A stretch of DNA of 64,000 bases, taken from Thermogemmatispora carboxidivorans (GTDB taxonomy: Bacteria; Chloroflexota; Ktedonobacteria; Ktedonobacterales; Ktedonobacteraceae). Under the pieces are notes generated by a model that made no database searches, was not told where the DNA came from, and worked only from the letters and a program-made list of their open reading frames with translations. The stretch spans positions 3,720,001 through 3,784,000 of the forward strand of contig NZ_JNIM01000001.1 of assembly GCF_000702505.1 (NCBI RefSeq). The letters run 5' to 3'. Below are positions 15,096-24,274 of the stretch, in pieces. The translations under genes and the position numbers were made by a program. The first letter of the stretch is position 1. Each line of letters opens with the position of its first letter.

Positions 15096-16166
15096 TCAGG
15101 CCAGGGCGGCGCGCTTCTGCCACCGCTGCTGGAGCTGGTCAATAATGACCGCCAGCACAATGACGGCTCCCTTGATGACCATCTGCCAGAACTCGGAAAC
15201 GCCGATCAGCACCAGGCCATCGCTGAGGACGCCGATCACAAACGCGCCGATGATGCTGCCCAGGATCGTCCCCCGCCCTCCGAAGAGCGAGGTCCCGCCC
15301 AACACCACCGCCGCGATGGCATTCAATTCATAGCTCTCGCCCGTCGCCGGCTGGGCCGCCTGCAGCTGGGAGGCAATCACCAGCCCTGTCATGGCCGCGC
15401 AGAAGCCGGAGATCACATAGACCAACAGCTTGACGCGGTTGACTCGAATGCCCGACAGCTGCGCCGCCCGCTCGTTACCGCCGATAGCATAGACCTGGCG
15501 CCCGAACGGTGTGCGGCTGGCCACAAAGGAGGCGACCAGGCCAAAGAGGATCATCAGCCAGATGGGCATCGGCACCCCCAGGATGTTCCCCGTGCCCAAG
15601 AAGGGGAAGCCTGTGTTTCCCAGCGAGGGATCGCCTCCCAGGTCGGGAAAGGTCGCTCCGTTGGAGGTCAAGAGCGCCAGGCCGCGGGCGGCGTAGAGCA
15701 TGCCCAGGGTAGCGATGAAGGGGGCCACGCTCAGGCGCGTGATGACCAGCCCATTGACGAGACCGAGGATGATCCCGACCAGCAGGCTGATCAGGATCAC
15801 CACCCAGACGTTGAAGTAGACTACCACGCCAAACATGGGCAGCGGCAGCCCCTGGCTGATAAGATAGCCAGCCACCATCGCCGTCAGACCGACAATGGAG
15901 CCGACCGAGAGATCGATGCCCGCCGTCAGGATGACGAACGATTGCCCAATGGCCAGCAGGGCATTGATCGAGACGTGCTCGGCCACGATGGTCAGGTCGT
16001 TGAGCGTCAGAAAGTCGGGCGAGAGGATCGAGAAAATCACCACCAGGATGATGAGCGCCACAAAGGCACGCAATTGAAAGAGAATGGTCTGAATTTGTCG
16101 TCGCTGCAGTGCGAAGCTGCGACGGGCCGCCGGCTCGCGGCTGGTCACAGATGACGGATTGCGCAT
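15096..16166 (-). CDS. Sugar ABC transporter permease (RbsC-like)
   Basis: A 356-residue permease of the ribose/xylose/autoinducer-2 group. After a polar N-terminus it has about eight to ten helices and the family signatures SINALLAIGQSFVILTAGID, LSVGSIVGL, and the loop GRQVYAIGGNERAAQLSGI, which contacts the ATPase. It starts 12 bp after the ATPase gene, within the same transcript. It forms the membrane channel, probably as a homodimer. Confidence 0.95.
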   Translation of the reverse strand: MRNPSSVTSREPAARRSFALQRRQIQTILFQLRAFVALIILVVIFSILSPDFLTLNDLTIVAEHVSINALLAIGQSFVILTAGIDLSVGSIVGLTAMVAGYLISQGLPLPMFGVVVYFNVWVVILISLLVGIILGLVNGLVITRLSVAPFIATLGMLYAARGLALLTSNGATFPDLGGDPSLGNTGFPFLGTGNILGVPMPIWLMILFGLVASFVASRTPFGRQVYAIGGNERAAQLSGIRVNRVKLLVYVISGFCAAMTGLVIASQLQAAQPATGESYELNAIAAVVLGGTSLFGGRGTILGSIIGAFVIGVLSDGLVLIGVSEFWQMVIKGAVIVLAVIIDQLQQRWQKRAALA

Positions 16167-16178
16167 GATCTCCCTCTT

Positions 16179-17852
16179 CTAGGCTCGTGGGCGCGGCTGA
16201 TGGCGCCGCTCTTCCAAGGCAGATGCCGCAGGCGCCGTGGCCTGGGCCTGCCTGTCCACAGGGTCCGCTGCTCCCGATGGCACCGGGCCGTGAGCGGCCT
16301 CCTCGTCTCCGGTGGCCGGTCCCTGGCCAGCTGAGGCGGCGGCTACCAGGGCCTCCTCGCTGGCTTCCTCACGGCGAAACTCGCCAGTCAGCCGTCCGCG
16401 CGCCAGAACCAGGATGCGATCGGCGACGCTCATGACCTCGCGTAGCTCGGAGGAGACAAACAGAATGCCGAGTCCCTCGCTGGCCAGGCGGTTCATGAGA
16501 CGGAATAGATCAGCCTTGGCTCCAATATCGATGCCACGGGTTGGCTCATCCAGCAGCAGGAGGCGTGGCTCGGTCAGCAGGCCACGGGCAACGACTACTT
16601 TCTGCTGGTTGCCACCGCTGAGCGCCTCGATCAGGGTCTGGGGCGAGGGTGCTTTGATCCCCAGGTCGCCCATGAGCCGGCGTACTGCCGCCAGCTCCTT
16701 CTGGCGCGAGAGGGCCGGGCCGCTCAGATAGCGACGCAGGCTTGCCAGGACCATATTCTGGGCCACCGAGAGCGTGGGCACGAGTCCCTCGCGCTGGCGA
16801 TCCTCCGGCACGAGCACCAGCCCCTCGGCAATGCGCTCGCCGACGTGGCGCCCGCGCAGGCGCTGGCCCGCGATCCACAGAGAGCCACTGGCTTCAGGAT
16901 GCAGCCCCATCAGACACTCTAGCAGCTCGGTCCGGCCTGCCCCCAGCAGCCCATAGAGGGCCACAATCTCGCCGGCACGCACCTGGAACGAGACATCGTC
17001 GAGCAGCAGCCCCCCGCCAGGCCGGGGCAGGCTCAGATGCTCCACCCGCAGCAGCTCCTGGCCAGGAGTGCGCTCCTGGTGCACGTAGGTCTCGCTGACG
17101 CTGCGCCCAATCATCTGCTCGACGATCCAGTTGACGTCGATCGTACTCACGGGCGCCTCGGCAATGCGGTGGCTGTCGCGCAGCACCGTCACGTAGTCGC
17201 CAATGCGCAGCAGCTCCTCTAGCTTGTGCGAGATATAGATGATCGAGACCCCCTGCGCCTTCAGCTCGCGAATGACGCGGAAGAGAATCTCCACCTCGGC
17301 AGTGGTCAGGGCCGAGGTCGGCTCGTCCATGATGAGAATGCGTACGTCACGGGCCAGCGCCTTGGCGATCTCGACAATCTGCTGCTGGCCAAGGCGCAGA
17401 TGGCCCACCAACGCCTGGGGATCAATGGGCTGCTCCAGCCGCTGCAGCAGGCGCCGGGCCTCGGTTTGCTGGCGGCGCCGATCGACCAGCATGCCGTAAC
17501 GATGGAGGGCCTCATGGTCGAGAAAGATGTTTTCGGCCACGCTCAGATTCGGAAAGAGGTTCAGCTCCTGATAGATGATGCCGATGCCAGCCCGCGCCGC
17601 CTCACGCGGCGACTTGAACTGCACTGGCTGCCCCTCCAGAAGCAGGTGGCCACGGGTGGCAGTCTCCGCCCCAGCAATGATCTTCATTAAGGTCGATTTG
17701 CCCGCCCCGTTTTCGCCAATCAGGACGTTGACCTTGCCACGGTAAACGTTGAAGTCCACGTTGTCGAGGGCCACGGTGCCACCGTAGATCTTGGTAATGC
17801 CTTCGGCCCGCAGGACAATGTCAGGAGCCTTCTCCTGGTCAGGTGCCTTCAT
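16179..17852 (-). CDS. Sugar ABC transporter ATP-binding protein, two ABC domains (RbsA-like)
   Basis: A 557-residue fused double ATPase. Domain 1 has Walker A GENGAGKST, signature LRLGQQQIVEIAKA, and Walker B LIMDEPTSAL. Domain 2 has the degenerate Walker A GLLGAGRTE typical of RbsA-type proteins, signature LSGGNQQKVVVARGL and LLLDEPTRGIDIG. A tail of about 55 residues rich in Ala, Pro and Gly extends beyond the usual end. Its start overlaps the preceding lipoprotein gene by 4 bp (ATGA). It powers uptake through the RbsC-like permease. Confidence 0.95.
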   Translation of the reverse strand: MKAPDQEKAPDIVLRAEGITKIYGGTVALDNVDFNVYRGKVNVLIGENGAGKSTLMKIIAGAETATRGHLLLEGQPVQFKSPREAARAGIGIIYQELNLFPNLSVAENIFLDHEALHRYGMLVDRRRQQTEARRLLQRLEQPIDPQALVGHLRLGQQQIVEIAKALARDVRILIMDEPTSALTTAEVEILFRVIRELKAQGVSIIYISHKLEELLRIGDYVTVLRDSHRIAEAPVSTIDVNWIVEQMIGRSVSETYVHQERTPGQELLRVEHLSLPRPGGGLLLDDVSFQVRAGEIVALYGLLGAGRTELLECLMGLHPEASGSLWIAGQRLRGRHVGERIAEGLVLVPEDRQREGLVPTLSVAQNMVLASLRRYLSGPALSRQKELAAVRRLMGDLGIKAPSPQTLIEALSGGNQQKVVVARGLLTEPRLLLLDEPTRGIDIGAKADLFRLMNRLASEGLGILFVSSELREVMSVADRILVLARGRLTGEFRREEASEEALVAAASAGQGPATGDEEAAHGPVPSGAADPVDRQAQATAPAASALEERRHQPRPRA

Positions 17853-18583
17853 GAGCCGGAACCCTCCACCGCGAGTTTGACCGGGGCCACCAGAATGAAC
17901 TGCGGATCGGTCAGGGCAAAGACCCCGTAGAACTGGATGAGCTTGCCCTTGAGCTGCGTGGGATGGATGCTTTGCGCTACCTGAACCGCCCGCGCGTTAA
18001 GGGCGTCAGCTACCTGGGCATATTGAATCTGGTTGACAAACTGGCTGAAGTGGATGAAGCCCACACCATCACGGATGGCTGTGCCCAGAATGACTGGCCC
18101 GATCTGCAGGGAGAGGTCGGCCCGCCCATCGTAAGGAGGCAGATCAAGGCTGAGTGTGCCATTGCGCGAGGTGGTATTGACGCTGACGACGCGCCCCAGG
18201 CCCTTCACCATGAAGGTGTAGGGACCGTCCCCTTCTTGATGGCCATAGCGCTGCTGGGCCGCTTGCTGGTTGGCTTTCAGCGCCGCCAGTACCTCGCTGG
18301 CGTCGTGGGCCTGCTGGACAACGGTCGGCACCACGCGGCTGGCCCAGATCCGCTGGACATAGGTCTCAGGATCAAAGGTCTGGGAGCTGCCACTGCCACC
18401 GCTGGTCGCGTTGCTCGCAGGAGCATTCAGTGGCCGCACCGTGTACAGGCTGCAAGCCGACAGAAGCAGACAGACGCATAAGGCCAGCCCGCTCCAGATC
18501 AGCGGCAGCCTGGGCGTTGAGGCCGTCCGTGGCCGCTTGGGCTGCTGCTTCGTGCGGCTCATCCTCTGAGCATGGTCGTACAT
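17849..18583 (-). CDS. DUF2291-type lipoprotein of the sugar operon
   Basis: A 244-residue protein starting at the ATG at 18583 after GGGAGG. A basic N-terminus and a hydrophobic segment end in the lipobox LLSAC. The mature part contains FDPETYVQRIWASRVVP, a long Ala/Gln helix, and DGVGFIHFSQFVNQIQYAQVADALN, the DUF2291 pattern. Such lipoproteins recur beside ribose-type ABC transporters and split transketolases; their function is not established and may be to assist the binding protein. The stop overlaps the ATPase start. Confidence 0.85.
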   Translation of the reverse strand: MYDHAQRMSRTKQQPKRPRTASTPRLPLIWSGLALCVCLLLSACSLYTVRPLNAPASNATSGGSGSSQTFDPETYVQRIWASRVVPTVVQQAHDASEVLAALKANQQAAQQRYGHQEGDGPYTFMVKGLGRVVSVNTTSRNGTLSLDLPPYDGRADLSLQIGPVILGTAIRDGVGFIHFSQFVNQIQYAQVADALNARAVQVAQSIHPTQLKGKLIQFYGVFALTDPQFILVAPVKLAVEGSGS

Positions 18584-18667
18584 AGGGTCCTCCCAACCAG
18601 ACAATGGTCGGTCGTTGTTGGGTTGGCGCTCCTGCACACATGGCAGGTCGCTTGCTCTTGCCTGGGT

Positions 18668-19687
18668 TTAGTGCGCGACAGCGCCGGCGCTTCCGCCGCT
18701 CTCAGGCGCGGCTGCCTGGGCCTGAGCCTGCTTCTGCTCCACCAGCCAGCGCGCCGTCAGGTGATCAGTGATCAGGACGTTGATCCAGCGCCCTTCGAGG
18801 GCACCTCGAATAGCCGCCTGTTTGCGTTCGCCACCAGCAACACCCACCGCGTATTTGACGCGCTGCAGCTGCTCCAGGTGCATGCCAATGACGCGCTCGT
18901 CGAGCGGGGTCACGACCGGACGCCCCTGGGCATCAAAGAAGCGTAGCACGATGTCGCCAACGGCCCCATGCTCACGCAGTATGTGCAGCTCTTCGAGCGA
19001 GAAGATATTGCCGCTGCTGGCCAGCAAGGCCGAGGGTTCGACAGCCCCAATGCCGACCAGAGCCACCGTGACGCTGTCGAAGAGCTGGTAAGCTGCGCGC
19101 ACAAATGGATCTTCAAAGAAGATCTGACGGGCCTCCGGCGAGCTGACAACGCCCGGCGCCGGCAGAAAGACAGCCTCTCCGTGCAGGAGTTCGGCCAGGC
19201 GGCGCGTCAGCTGCGTGGCATGGACCTCCGCCGCCGGGTTGCCGATGCCGCCCAGGATCTGCACAACTTTGGCCCGTGAGGGCTGCGCCAGTGGGTGCAT
19301 GGCGTCGACCATCGCCAGGAGCGAGGCGCTCCAGGAGGAGATCCCTACAATCTCCCCCGGCGTGATCTTGGACTCCAGCCAGAAGGCCGCCGCTCCCCCG
19401 ATGGCTTGTAGCATTTGCTCGTTGTTGGCATCCTCCGGGCAATCCGCGACAATGGCCTCTTTGAGGCCGTACAGGGCCTCTAACTGGTTCTCAAGATCAG
19501 TGTAGACCCCCCGCGGCATGCTCACCGTAATGCGTACAATCTGCTCTTGCTGGGCCCGCTTGAGCAGGCGTGAGACGTTGGACTGCGAGAGCTGCAGCCG
19601 CTCGGCAATTTCTACCTGCGAGAGACCACGCTCGTAGTAGAGACTGGCAACCTTGGCCATCAAGCGCAGATCGTCAATGCGTGCCAT
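18668..19687 (-). CDS. SorC-family sugar-responsive transcriptional regulator
   Basis: A 339-residue regulator. Residues 1-55 form the SorC/DeoR helix-turn-helix (LMAKVASLYYERGLSQVEIA, then LQLSQSNVSRLLKRA). The rest is the sugar-phosphate-binding domain: GISSWSASLLAMVDAM, VQILGGIGN, VALVGIGAVEPSALLASSG and GVAGGERKQAAIRGAL. It lies inside the operon, and probably binds the palindromes at 24023-24056, released by a phosphorylated sugar made by the kinase gene next to it. Confidence 0.93.
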   Translation of the reverse strand: MARIDDLRLMAKVASLYYERGLSQVEIAERLQLSQSNVSRLLKRAQQEQIVRITVSMPRGVYTDLENQLEALYGLKEAIVADCPEDANNEQMLQAIGGAAAFWLESKITPGEIVGISSWSASLLAMVDAMHPLAQPSRAKVVQILGGIGNPAAEVHATQLTRRLAELLHGEAVFLPAPGVVSSPEARQIFFEDPFVRAAYQLFDSVTVALVGIGAVEPSALLASSGNIFSLEELHILREHGAVGDIVLRFFDAQGRPVVTPLDERVIGMHLEQLQRVKYAVGVAGGERKQAAIRGALEGRWINVLITDHLTARWLVEQKQAQAQAAAPESGGSAGAVAH

Positions 19688-19710
19688 AGGTGCGTTACTC
19701 CTTACGCCGG

Positions 19711-21222
19711 CTAAGATCCTTCTTCCCGGCGCCCTGCGGATCGGTGCAGTGTAGTGCGCGCGACCGCCTCCTGCCAGCCGCTGTAGCGGGCCTCGCGCGC
19801 TTCCGCAGGCAGGGTCGGCGTGAAGCGTTGACGGGGGCGCGGCAGGGCGGCGATCTCCTCCTCGTTCGCCCAGAGGCCCACCGCCAGGCCCGCCAGATAG
19901 GCAGCCCCCAGCGCTGAAACATCTGCCGATTCACAGCGCAGCACCGGTTTGCCAATGATGTCGGCCTGAAATTGCATGAGCAGGTCATTACGAGTGGCAC
20001 CACCATCGGCGAGTAACACTTGCAGTTTGACGCCCGCTTCCGCCTGCATGGCGTCAAAAACGGCACGCACCTGATAGGCAATGGCCTCGACAGTGGCCCG
20101 CGCTAACTGCGGCAGGGTACTGGCCTGAGTTAGACCACAGATGAGACCGCGCGCCTCTTTGTCCCAGTAGGGCGCCCCCAGGCCGCTGAGGGCCGGGACG
20201 AAGTAGAGGCCGCCACTGTCAGGCACACTAGCGGCCAAGGCCGCTAAGTCGACGACGGGATCGCTGAGACCAAGGAAGCGCCCTAGCCATTCGACGGCAG
20301 CCCCAGTGACGTAAATATTGCCTTCGAGGGCATAGGTGACCCGCTCGCCTATGGCCCAGGCGATCGTGGTCGAGAGCCCGCTCTGCGAGAGACGCGGCTC
20401 CGGCACCGGCGTCATGAGCGAGGAGCCAGTACCATAGGTGGCTTTCACGGCTCCCGGCAGAAAGCCGGCCTGGCCAAAGAGGGCGGCATGTGAGTCCCCG
20501 ATCAGGGCCGCAATGGGTAGGCCCGCCGGCAGCGCGCCGCAGGCCACGGTCCGGGCGTGTATCGCTGCCGAAGGCTCAACGACAGGCAGGATCGCCGCCG
20601 GCACGCCCAGCAGCTGCAGCAGCTCCTCGTCCCAGGCTCGCCGCCCTAGATTGAAGAGCTGCGTGCGCGAGGCATTGGTCATGTCACAGATATGAGCCGC
20701 GCCGCCGCTCAGCTGCCAGCAGAGCCAGCTATCGACAGTGCCAGCACATAGCTCGCCAGCCTCCGCCCGCTCCAGGAGATCCTGCTCTTCCAACAGCCAG
20801 CGGATCTTCGTCCCGGAGAACATAGGGTCGAGAGTGAGGCCACTGCGCTCGCGGATGAATGGCTCCAACCCCCGATCTTGTAGGGACTGACAGAGCTGAC
20901 GCGAGCGCTGACATTGCCAGCTCACACATGGCCCCAGAGGCCGACCGCTGGCCCGCTCCCAGAGCAGAACCGACTCGCGCTGGTTACTGATGGCCACGGC
21001 TACCAGCTCTACGTTGGCACCGCCCTGCTCCAGACAGGCGGTGCTGGCCTCCAGCACGCTCTGCCAGAGCTCCAGCGGGTCCTGTTCAACCCAGGCCGGA
21101 CGCGGATAGCGGCGCTGCACAGGACGGCTGGCCCGCGCCAGAACATTGCCCGCTGCGTCGACGAGCAAGGCTTTGGTATTGGTGGTTCCCTGATCGATGG
21201 CCAGGATTGCCGTCTGCTTCAT
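19711..21222 (-). CDS. FGGY-family carbohydrate kinase
   Basis: A 503-residue sugar kinase, most like glycerol kinase or xylulokinase. The N-terminal phosphate loop is AIDQGTTNTKALLVD, followed by SNQRESVLLWERASGRPLGP and the FGGY signature region around LGAPYWDKEARGLICGLTQA. The C-terminal ATP domain has LLADGGATRNDLLMQFQADI. In this context it should phosphorylate the ketose produced by the TIM-barrel isomerase to feed the transketolase. The exact substrate cannot be read from sequence. Its start overlaps the upstream transketolase gene by 4 bp. Confidence 0.92.
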   Translation of the reverse strand: MKQTAILAIDQGTTNTKALLVDAAGNVLARASRPVQRRYPRPAWVEQDPLELWQSVLEASTACLEQGGANVELVAVAISNQRESVLLWERASGRPLGPCVSWQCQRSRQLCQSLQDRGLEPFIRERSGLTLDPMFSGTKIRWLLEEQDLLERAEAGELCAGTVDSWLCWQLSGGAAHICDMTNASRTQLFNLGRRAWDEELLQLLGVPAAILPVVEPSAAIHARTVACGALPAGLPIAALIGDSHAALFGQAGFLPGAVKATYGTGSSLMTPVPEPRLSQSGLSTTIAWAIGERVTYALEGNIYVTGAAVEWLGRFLGLSDPVVDLAALAASVPDSGGLYFVPALSGLGAPYWDKEARGLICGLTQASTLPQLARATVEAIAYQVRAVFDAMQAEAGVKLQVLLADGGATRNDLLMQFQADIIGKPVLRCESADVSALGAAYLAGLAVGLWANEEEIAALPRPRQRFTPTLPAEAREARYSGWQEAVARTTLHRSAGRREEGS

Positions 21223-22166
21223 TGCTCTGCTCTCGCCTTGAGAAGCTCTAACGCCGCCGCACGAATGCCCGCGGGCGTCAGAGCGAAATGCTCTAAGAGA
21301 TACTCGGGCGAGCCGGTGGGCGCGAAGACGCCGGGGACGCCCAGGATACGCATCGGCACGGGATAGGTGGTCACCACTGCCTCGGCAACCGCTCCTCCTA
21401 GCCCACCATAGATGGTGTGCTCTTCAACGGTGACAATGGCCCCGCTGCGCCGCGCAGCCTCGACCACCGCCTCACGATCGAGCGGACGAATGGTCGCCAT
21501 GTTGATCACTGCCGCCTCGATGCCGTCGTTGGCCAGGAGCGCGGCAGCCTCCAGGGCCCGAGCCACCATGACCCCCGTGGCGATCAGCGTGATATCGCTC
21601 CCCTGACGCAGCCAGCTCGCTTTACCGAGGCGGAAGCGATAGTCCGCCGGATGAACCTGCGGCACCGGCATACGGCTGATGCGCAGGAAGAAGGGACCAG
21701 AGAGGCGAGCTGCTTCGTGCACAGCTTGAGCGGTCTCCAGTGGATCAGCAGGCACGATCACTGTGAGATTGGCGATGGCGCGCGTCCAGGCCAGGTCTTC
21801 AATGGAGTGATGCGTCGGCCCCAGCTCGCCGTAGGCCAGGCCGCTACTCATGCCGCAGAGCTTGACGTTGGCCTGCGAGTAGGCCAGGTCAACCTTGATC
21901 TGTTCGAGGGCGCGCGCTGTCAGAAAAGGCGAGGCCCCGCTGACAAAAGGAACCTTGCCGCCATTGGCGAGGCCAGCAGCTACCCCAACCATGTTCTGCT
22001 CGGCAATACCCACGTTGACCAGCCGCTGCGGGAAGGCCGCCTTGAAGCCTTTGAGCTTGCTGGAGCCAAGGGAGTCATTGATGACGACGACAATGCGCGG
22101 ATCGTTACGCGCCGCCTCTTCGAGCGCCTGGGCAAAGGCATCTCGACAGTCGTAGAGCTGGCTCAT
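21219..22166 (-). CDS. Transketolase, C-terminal subunit
   Basis: A 315-residue subunit carrying the pyrimidine-binding and C-terminal domains. The catalytic Glu lies in VGIAEQNMVGVAAGLA, with the family elements FVSGASPFLTARALEQIKVD, THHSIEDLAWTRA and VTVEEHTIYGGLGGAV. It pairs with the N-terminal subunit encoded immediately upstream with a 4-bp overlap. Split transketolases in sugar operons transfer two-carbon units from ketose phosphates and can be dedicated to unusual sugars. Confidence 0.95.
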   Translation of the reverse strand: MSQLYDCRDAFAQALEEAARNDPRIVVVINDSLGSSKLKGFKAAFPQRLVNVGIAEQNMVGVAAGLANGGKVPFVSGASPFLTARALEQIKVDLAYSQANVKLCGMSSGLAYGELGPTHHSIEDLAWTRAIANLTVIVPADPLETAQAVHEAARLSGPFFLRISRMPVPQVHPADYRFRLGKASWLRQGSDITLIATGVMVARALEAAALLANDGIEAAVINMATIRPLDREAVVEAARRSGAIVTVEEHTIYGGLGGAVAEAVVTTYPVPMRILGVPGVFAPTGSPEYLLEHFALTPAGIRAAALELLKARAEQ

Positions 22167-23005
22167 CCGTGCACCGCCTCCCGCAGCTCCTGTAAAGCCC
22201 GCTCAGCCTCTTCGGGCGTCGGTACTCGATGGTGCCAGTCAACATTGTCGCACATAAAGGAAACCCCTTGACCTTTGTGTGTGTAGGCGATCAGACAGCG
22301 CGGACGCCCCGGCTCCCAGCTCTCGCTCTGCAACATGTGCAGGAGCGCGGCGTAGTCGTGCCCGTCGACCTCGCGCACCGCCCAGCCGAAGGCACGCCAT
22401 TTGTCAGCCAGAGGCTCCAGCCGGATGGTGTCCTCGGTTGGCGCGCCCTGCTGCAGTCGGTTACGATCGACGATGACGGTCAGGTTGTCCAGTCCGTAGT
22501 GAGCGGCGGCCATCGCCGCTTCCCAGTTGCTGCCTTCTTGCAGCTCCCCGTCCCCCGTGAGCACGTAGGTGCGCCAGGCCGCTCCGTCAAGCCTGGCCGC
22601 CAGGGCCGCCCCAACGCCGATGGGGAGGCCATGACCCAGCGGGCCAGTGCTGGCCTCAACCCCCGGCACCTTGGTGCGATCGGGATGACCGTTGAGACGC
22701 GAGAGAGGCTTCATGAAGGTCTCTAGTTCGCTCGTTGGAAAGAAACCTACTTCGGCAATGGTGTTGTAGAGAGCACCAGCACAATGCCCTTTGCTCAGGA
22801 TGAAGCGATCACGATCAGGAGCATCGGGATGCTGCGGGTCCACGCGCAGGACGGCAAAGTAGAGCGTGACCAGAATGTCCAGCGCGGAGAAGTCGCCCCC
22901 AAGGTGCCCCATGCCCGCGCGCTGGATCATCACAAGGTCCCGCTGCCGCAAGAGATTGGCTTTCCTGCTCAGGGCCGCAAGCTGGTCCTCACGATCCTGG
23001 GTCAT
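22163..23005 (-). CDS. Transketolase, N-terminal subunit
   Basis: A 280-residue subunit that binds the diphosphate of thiamine diphosphate. The motif GDGELQEGSNWEAAMAAAHY and following VIVDRN form the TPP site; FILSKGHCAGALY and STGPLGHGLPIGVGAALAAR are also typical. It lies 2 bp after the isomerase gene and overlaps the C-terminal subunit gene, so the two subunits are made together. Confidence 0.95.
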   Translation of the reverse strand: MTQDREDQLAALSRKANLLRQRDLVMIQRAGMGHLGGDFSALDILVTLYFAVLRVDPQHPDAPDRDRFILSKGHCAGALYNTIAEVGFFPTSELETFMKPLSRLNGHPDRTKVPGVEASTGPLGHGLPIGVGAALAARLDGAAWRTYVLTGDGELQEGSNWEAAMAAAHYGLDNLTVIVDRNRLQQGAPTEDTIRLEPLADKWRAFGWAVREVDGHDYAALLHMLQSESWEPGRPRCLIAYTHKGQGVSFMCDNVDWHHRVPTPEEAERALQELREAVHG

Positions 23006-23007
23006 GC

Positions 23008-24003
23008 TTACTCTTCGCCTCCGTCCAGTCCTAGCAGGGCGGCAAAGACAAGCTGCTGCGCCTGCAAGGCGTCTTGCTTCTCTTGGGCTTCCTTGAGAGC
23101 CCCCTGGTCGAGCCGCTGGCGCACACGGTCAAGGGCTCGGATGCGCTTGATGCTGACACGCGCCGCCTCGACGGGATCTTCGCGGAAGGGAAATTGATCC
23201 AGCAGGATGGGACGCTGCCAGCCAATACGCTCGACCGCTTGCAAAAATTCGATGGTTTCGATGAGGTGAATGGAGGCTACGGCCAGGTCGTCGTCCCATT
23301 CACGCCAGTTGTCGTTGACTTCGATGCTTGTCAGCTTGCCATGACGTGCGATCAACTGGAGGGCTTCCGCCGGCGTCTCTTTGGCAAACAGGGAGTGGCC
23401 AAGGTCCATGACGATGCCGACGTTGTTGACGCCCATCTCTTGAATGGCGAGGAGGGTGCGCGCGGAGGAGCTGAGGACAAGCTGGACACGCGGCTCTTTG
23501 GCTTTGTATTCAATGGCGTATTGCAGGTCAGGGTTGGCCTCCGCAACCGCGCGAATGCCGTTGACGGTGAAGTCCCACAGCTGTAGATGGTCAGCCTGGA
23601 AGGGGTAGTCGTAGCCGTCTTGCCCAGGCCAGAATTTGACGTAATCAGCTCCCAGGACCCGGGCAACGTCGCTGGCCCGCTTGCCCAGGTCAATGGCCTG
23701 CTGCCGCACAGCGGGATCAGGATGGGTGAAGCTGCCACGGGCGAAACGCTGGTCATAGATGACAGGCGTGACGGCGATGGCTCGCAGTCCGTTGCGCTCC
23801 AGTGCCTCTTTGACTTGCTCCAGGCTCAGGTCCTCTTCGGGAAAGGGATAGTTGATGTCTAACCCAACCAGTCCCCCAACACGCCCGGCTCGCTCGATGG
23901 CTTCAAGGGTGCCAACCGGCGGCCCGTAGGCGTTGGTGGCATAACGGTCGATAAACTGGCCGAAGAGCCAGATGCCTGCGCCAAACCGGAGGCCGTTGCT
24001 CAT
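23008..24003 (-). CDS. Sugar phosphate isomerase/epimerase, TIM barrel
   Basis: A 331-residue xylose-isomerase-like barrel and the first gene of the sugar operon. Likely metal ligands are in AIEYKAKEP (Glu), IVMDLGHS (Asp, His), SIEVND (Glu, Asp) and the final ILLDQFPF. Similar proteins in other operons act as L-rhamnose isomerase-like, tagatose/psicose epimerase-like or other aldose-ketose isomerases. It most likely turns the imported sugar into the ketose that the FGGY kinase phosphorylates. The C-terminus has a charged helical tail. Confidence 0.85.
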   Translation of the reverse strand: MSNGLRFGAGIWLFGQFIDRYATNAYGPPVGTLEAIERAGRVGGLVGLDINYPFPEEDLSLEQVKEALERNGLRAIAVTPVIYDQRFARGSFTHPDPAVRQQAIDLGKRASDVARVLGADYVKFWPGQDGYDYPFQADHLQLWDFTVNGIRAVAEANPDLQYAIEYKAKEPRVQLVLSSSARTLLAIQEMGVNNVGIVMDLGHSLFAKETPAEALQLIARHGKLTSIEVNDNWREWDDDLAVASIHLIETIEFLQAVERIGWQRPILLDQFPFREDPVEAARVSIKRIRALDRVRQRLDQGALKEAQEKQDALQAQQLVFAALLGLDGGEE

Positions 24004-24022
24004 GGTCTCTTTCTCCTCATCT

Positions 24023-24056
24023 CTGAATAATTATTCAGCACTGAAAAAATATTCAT
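24023..24056. promoter_or_regulatory. Tandem operators of the sugar operon
   Basis: A perfect 16-bp palindrome CTGAATAATTATTCAG at 24023-24038 is followed 18 bp later by a degenerate copy, CTGAAAAAATATTCAT, at 24041-24056. Both lie between the promoter and the first gene, where a bound SorC repressor would block transcription. Confidence 0.7.
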
Positions 24057-24066
24057 CACGCTGATA

Positions 24067-24095
24067 AGTGTACCGGGACAGGGCCGCTCTGTCAA
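24067..24095 (-). promoter_or_regulatory. Promoter of the sugar operon
   Basis: On the minus strand a perfect TTGACA (24090-24095) and TACACT (24067-24072) are 17 bp apart. The expected start near 24060 lies right at the upstream edge of the tandem operators. It likely drives all nine genes down to 13840. Confidence 0.7.
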
Positions 24096-24232
24096 GGGGC
24101 TGCGCCGGCAATTTTTGCCCGGCTGCCTGGGTTGGCGTCAGTAAACCGGGAGCAAGCAGGCAGAGTGCAGGCACGGGCTGCGTCTGGCCCGCCCCCGCCA
24201 GATCTAGGGTATAGTCACTGTTGCGGTTTTTA

Positions 24233-24241
24233 TGCTACACT
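24233..24241 (+). promoter_or_regulatory. Possible extended -10 promoter of the sigma factor gene
   Basis: TGCTACACT fits a TGnTAnnnT extended -10 element about 34 bp before the sigma factor ATG. No good -35 was found, and control by the ECF factor itself is possible. Confidence 0.35.
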
Positions 24242-24274
24242 GGAGGCGATCTGACCAGGAAGAGAGGCAGGTTG

